This document shows positions 30,681 to 33,512 of a DNA stretch of 33,512 nucleotides, piece by piece. How positions within the stretch are numbered: position 1 is the stretch's first letter; each line of letters begins with the position of its first letter. Position numbers and translations under genes: made by a program. A model generated the notes under the pieces. The model had not been told where the DNA came from. It saw only the letters and a list, made by a program, of their open reading frames with translations, and made no database searches. Source of the DNA: an uncultured Bacilli bacterium (lineage in GTDB: Bacteria > Bacillota_I > Bacilli_A > RF39 > UBA660). The DNA lies in NCBI GenBank assembly GCA_947632715.1, contig CANRQF010000009.1:1-33512 (forward strand), written 5' to 3'.

Positions 30681-32141
30681 ATGTACGATGGAAATCAAGT
30701 ATTACGATTTGAAACGAAATATAAATCTAGTGATCTAGGAGGACTCGGTGTAGAACTTACTAAAAGAAAAGGTACAGGAAATTATGATATAGAAAGAACA
30801 CAATTTAATTATAGTTATGTACCCTTATCTAAACCTACTCTCCAAGAACAAGTCTATTCTAAATTGAAAAATAATAAAATATATTATAACGATAGTAAAA
30901 ATACAAATTTACTAAACGGAGCTATCGTTACAAGTGGAAAAGAATTTTTTCAAAGTTTGGGAATGAAATTTAAAGATAGTGGTAGAGTTCATCAAGTTGG
31001 AAAAGATAAAGGAAAACCTATTTTAGTACCAGATATAAAATCCACAGATGATATACCTGAAAAAGTAAAAACATTTTTTGATAACAGTTATGAATTTTTA
31101 GAGAATCTTGTTGGAAAAGATAATATAGTATATGCTGAAGTTCATTATGATGAGGATACACCACATTTACAATTTTACTTTATGCCGATCGTTAATGAAG
31201 TTAGAAGAAAAGTTTTTGAAACAGATGCTAACGGAAATATAGTTTATCGTAAAGGAATTGATAAAAAAGGTAATGAAAAAATGTATCCTACTCAAAAGAA
31301 AGATGCAAATGGAAAAAATGTTTTTTCAATAGAAAAAGGTAAATTTCTAAATTGCGACCAATTTTGGAAAGATAAAGGTGGAAAAACATCTTATGCAAAA
31401 ATTCAAGATGAGTTTAATCAATTTATTACTGAAAAAGGATTTAATTTAAATCGTGGTAACATTGGAGGTAATGCTCATCATAAAACAAAAGCCGAAAAAG
31501 AAATTGAAGATTTAAATAGTCAAATCAATGAAATGAAATTAGAATTTGAAAAGAATAAAAAATTAAATGAAATAGAACTTGAAACAGCCAAAGAAATGTC
31601 GGAAATAGATTCTAATGAAATTCTAAATCCTGTTAAAAGAAAAATTGTAGGATATAAAGAAGAAGATGTTGATAATTTAGTAAAATATTCTAAACAAATT
31701 CAAAAGCAAAATTCAAATAATAAAAATATAATTGAAAATAAAAATCTAACTATTGAAGAATTGAAAGGCGAACTTAAAACTCTTGAATCAGAAAACGCAA
31801 AACTAAAAGATGGTCGTGCAATTAAAGAACGAGATACTAAAATTTATGAACAAGAACAAACTATTTCTAAACAAAAAACTATTATCAAAGAAAAAAATTC
31901 TATTATTGAAGCATTAGAAGATAAATTAGATAAATTGCAAGAAACCTTTAATAACTTTAAAGAAAAAATGTTTAATCTTTGTGATAAGATTTGTAGAGCA
32001 TTAGGTCATAAGTTAGGTATTCATTATAAAGAAGAAGATGAAATTGATTATGATGATATGGAATATTATGCAAGAGAAGTTAATCGAAAATATGACCGAT
32101 CTGAAAAAGATAAATCTGATGATATGGAAATAAGTATGTAG
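30681..32141 (+). CDS. mobV: MobV/Pre-family relaxase (variant active site)
   Basis: Plasmid mobilization/recombination enzyme that nicks its origin and leads DNA into a recipient using another element's conjugation machinery. The N-terminal relaxase domain (about 1-265) has the MobV-type 'GGLG..LTKRK' start, 'RTQFNYSY' and the metal motif 'HYDEDTPHLQF' (His155, Asp157, Glu158, His162). Two residues look unusual: the last position of PHxH is Gln164, and no His is seen where MobM-type enzymes carry HNxR in motif I. The C-terminal half (about 265-430) is a long Lys/Glu coiled coil, followed by an acidic tail. AGGAGG precedes the start, and the hairpin-rich region lies just upstream. Confidence 0.85.
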   Translation: MYDGNQVLRFETKYKSSDLGGLGVELTKRKGTGNYDIERTQFNYSYVPLSKPTLQEQVYSKLKNNKIYYNDSKNTNLLNGAIVTSGKEFFQSLGMKFKDSGRVHQVGKDKGKPILVPDIKSTDDIPEKVKTFFDNSYEFLENLVGKDNIVYAEVHYDEDTPHLQFYFMPIVNEVRRKVFETDANGNIVYRKGIDKKGNEKMYPTQKKDANGKNVFSIEKGKFLNCDQFWKDKGGKTSYAKIQDEFNQFITEKGFNLNRGNIGGNAHHKTKAEKEIEDLNSQINEMKLEFEKNKKLNEIELETAKEMSEIDSNEILNPVKRKIVGYKEEDVDNLVKYSKQIQKQNSNNKNIIENKNLTIEELKGELKTLESENAKLKDGRAIKERDTKIYEQEQTISKQKTIIKEKNSIIEALEDKLDKLQETFNNFKEKMFNLCDKICRALGHKLGIHYKEEDEIDYDDMEYYAREVNRKYDRSEKDKSDDMEISM

Positions 32142-32293
32142 TATAACTAACTCTTAATATTTTTGATAAAAAGAATTTGTAACCTAAAAAAATAAATCTT
32201 GTACAAATTTAAGAATAAATAAAACGAACCTTTTAAAATGAAATGTACCAAAAATAATATTTTAAATTAAGTAGTGATTGGAGGATTGATAAT

Positions 32294-32359
32294 ATGAAGA
32301 AAATAAATAAAATTTTACAAAACAATGATTACAAATATCTTTTTATCTCTCAAACTTAA
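32294..32359 (+). CDS. Possible micro-ORF, 21 aa
   Basis: MKKINKILQ... with GGAGG eight bases upstream. It is too short to judge from composition. It could be a leader peptide for the small gene that follows. The rest of 32142-32293 shows no feature. Confidence 0.3.
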   Translation: MKKINKILQNNDYKYLFISQT

Positions 32360-32381
32360 TTTCGTTTGAAAGGGGTAAAAT

Positions 32382-32507
32382 ATGGAATACAATGTCATTG
32401 ATATTGTAGATGATAAAATAACTGATACTAAATTAAAAGAAATCATTAATAAGAAGTTATATAAAATCATCGAACTTTTGGAGTTTAATGTCAATACAGC
32501 CGAGTAA
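32382..32507 (+). CDS. Small conserved-looking protein before the recombinase, 41 aa
   Basis: The ORF track omits this gene. It has AAAGGGG about 7 bases before the ATG and an acidic start (YNVIDIVDDKITD) followed by an amphipathic basic helix (KLKEIINKKLYKIIELLEF). Small proteins of this pattern are common just upstream of large serine recombinases on Firmicutes elements (from memory, not searched). It may be an accessory or directionality factor, but this is inference. Confidence 0.6.
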   Translation: MEYNVIDIVDDKITDTKLKEIINKKLYKIIELLEFNVNTAE

Positions 32508-32511
32508 GTGG

Positions 32512-32517
32512 TATAAT
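32512..32517 (+). promoter_or_regulatory. Extended -10 promoter of the serine recombinase
   Basis: TGG-TATAAT directly after the small gene's stop; the -35 is weak. The leader contains TTACCT...AGGTAA, which could fold over the AGGAGG ribosome site of the recombinase. Confidence 0.5.
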
Positions 32518-32578
32518 AGTATTGGTTATAAGTTTAACTTAAAACTTAATTGTTACCTTATGTTAGGAGGTAATGATT

Positions 32579-33512
32579 ATGAATGAAATGGAGAGTGTTG
32601 AGAGTAAGAAAGTATTAAGAGTTGGAATTTATTTAAGATTATCTAATGAAGATAAGGACAAACTAAACAAAGATGATGATAGTGAATCTATCAAAAATCA
32701 AAGAAATATGCTTATTGACTATATTGAAAAGCATCCTGAATTTGCGTTAGTTGATGAGTATTGTGATGAAGATTTATCTGGTGCTGGAACTTATAGACCT
32801 GAATTTGAAAGACTAATTAGAGATTGTGAAAACGGAAAACTTGATATAGTTTTATGTAAAAGTCAATCAAGATTTTCAAGAGATATGGAAATTGTTGAAA
32901 AATATATCAATAATAAATTTAAAGAATGGAATATTAGGTTTATAGGACTATCCGATAATGCTGATACTGATAATAGTGGAAACAAGAAATCAAGACAAAT
33001 AAATGGACTCGTAAATGAATGGTATTTAGAAGATGTTTCAAATAATATAAGAAGTGCTTTTCATTCTAAAATGAAGCAAGGAGAATTTATTTCTCCTTTC
33101 GCCTCATTTGGTTATGAAATGTCCGAAAAAGATAATAATAAATTAGTAGTCGATCCTGTTGCAGCCGAAGTAGTAAAAAACATTTATAATCTATACTTAA
33201 CAGGATTAGGGTTTACAGGTATAGCAAAATACTTAAATAGTAAAAATATACCTTCCCCTTCTCTTTATAAATATCGTAAAGGTATTAAATTAAATGTTAT
33301 TAGTAATAGACCTCGTGAAGAAATAAAATGGACAACAAATGCTATTAAAACAATTTTAACAAATGAAGTTTATCTAGGACATTTAATTCAAGGGAAAAGA
33401 ACTACTGTTAGTTATAAAAATCACAAAATAAAACACAAAGATAAAAGTGAATGGATAAGAAAAGAAAACACTCATGAAGCAATTATAGATGAAGAAACAT
33501 TTAATAAAGTTC
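32579..33512 (+). CDS. Large serine recombinase, N-terminal part (runs off window)
   Basis: A TndX/TnpX-like site-specific recombinase that integrates and excises mobile elements. The track lacks it because it has no stop in the window. The resolvase domain has the nucleophile Ser22 in 'IYLRLSNEDK', then 'SIKNQRNML', 'DLSGAGTYRPEFERL' and the active-site Arg region 'CKSQSRFSRD'. A recombinase domain follows from about residue 175 ('SPFASFGYEM', 'AAEVVKNIYNLYLTGLGFTGIAKYLN', then 'KTILTNEVYLGHLIQGK'). The zinc-ribbon and coiled coil should lie beyond base 33512. AGGAGG is eight bases before the ATG. Such genes usually sit at one end of their element, so the right junction is probably close by. 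Confidence 0.93.
   Translation, partial: MNEMESVESKKVLRVGIYLRLSNEDKDKLNKDDDSESIKNQRNMLIDYIEKHPEFALVDEYCDEDLSGAGTYRPEFERLIRDCENGKLDIVLCKSQSRFSRDMEIVEKYINNKFKEWNIRFIGLSDNADTDNSGNKKSRQINGLVNEWYLEDVSNNIRSAFHSKMKQGEFISPFASFGYEMSEKDNNKLVVDPVAAEVVKNIYNLYLTGLGFTGIAKYLNSKNIPSPSLYKYRKGIKLNVISNRPREEIKWTTNAIKTILTNEVYLGHLIQGKRTTVSYKNHKIKHKDKSEWIRKENTHEAIIDEETFNKV

Larger units (their letters stand above)
26651..33512. mobile_element. Integrative mobilizable element (left border uncertain, right border outside)
   Basis: XRE switch genes, an HTH-RepA pair, an origin-like hairpin region, a MobV-like relaxase and a large serine recombinase form a coherent mobilizable element without its own conjugation machinery. 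The left border is not seen. It may be near 26.6-27.8 kb, or as far left as the broken ABC ATPase near 18.82 kb, in which case the SipW/TasA operon and its switch would be cargo. Confidence 0.65.

Overview
The window is AT-rich with tight, co-directional gene spacing, strong AGGAGG-type ribosome binding sites and sigma-A-like promoters. A T-box-controlled tyrS, RNase J and TypA also point to a low-GC Bacillota, most likely an uncultured gut Bacilli lineage (RF39, Erysipelotrichales or Mollicutes-like). Trp appears to be read from TGG and genes end normally at TGA, so code 11 fits. The genus cannot be fixed from the sequence.

Layout. (1) 1-5.6 kb is core: the 3' end of an RNase J gene, then a minus-strand run in which a ZIP metal transporter, an SDR-type epimerase, a patatin lipase, a YebC regulator and a small unknown protein form one compact operon, followed by tyrS behind its own promoter and T-box leader. 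(2) 5.6-12.1 kb is a two-gene surface unit. It holds a TasA/camelysin-like protein and a 1962-residue membrane-anchored protein built almost entirely of Asp-rich DxDxDG repeats and about 52 copies of an 18-residue two-cysteine repeat. (3) 12.2-19.3 kb holds typA, a membrane-spanning XRE regulator, a CutA-like protein, tRNA-Glu(CUC), a SleB-like hydrolase, an ABC substrate-binding protein and an ABC ATPase cut off just after its signature motif. (4) 19.3-25.2 kb is a seven-gene minus-strand operon: two SipW-type signal peptidases, four TasA-like exported proteins and a large double-domain surface protein. (5) 25.2-26.6 kb is a tyrosine recombinase gene bracketed by a perfect 22-bp inverted repeat. 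(6) 26.6-33.5 kb is a mobilizable element with XRE regulators, a RepA-like ATPase, a hairpin-rich putative transfer origin, a MobV-like relaxase and a large serine recombinase that runs off the right edge.

The main discovery candidate is region 5. The 22-bp inverted repeats flank the recombinase gene, one copy lies in the 5' leader of the SipW/TasA operon, and the best promoter -10 for that operon lies inside the repeats. This is the architecture of a self-contained phase-variation switch: the recombinase would flip a segment carrying its own gene plus the operon promoter. In the orientation seen here the operon is predicted ON. After inversion the operon would sit behind the recombinase gene and its terminator, predicted OFF. 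Second in interest is the giant cysteine/aspartate repeat protein, whose TasA-like partner gene has no signal peptidase gene beside it and may depend on the switchable SipW enzymes (inference).
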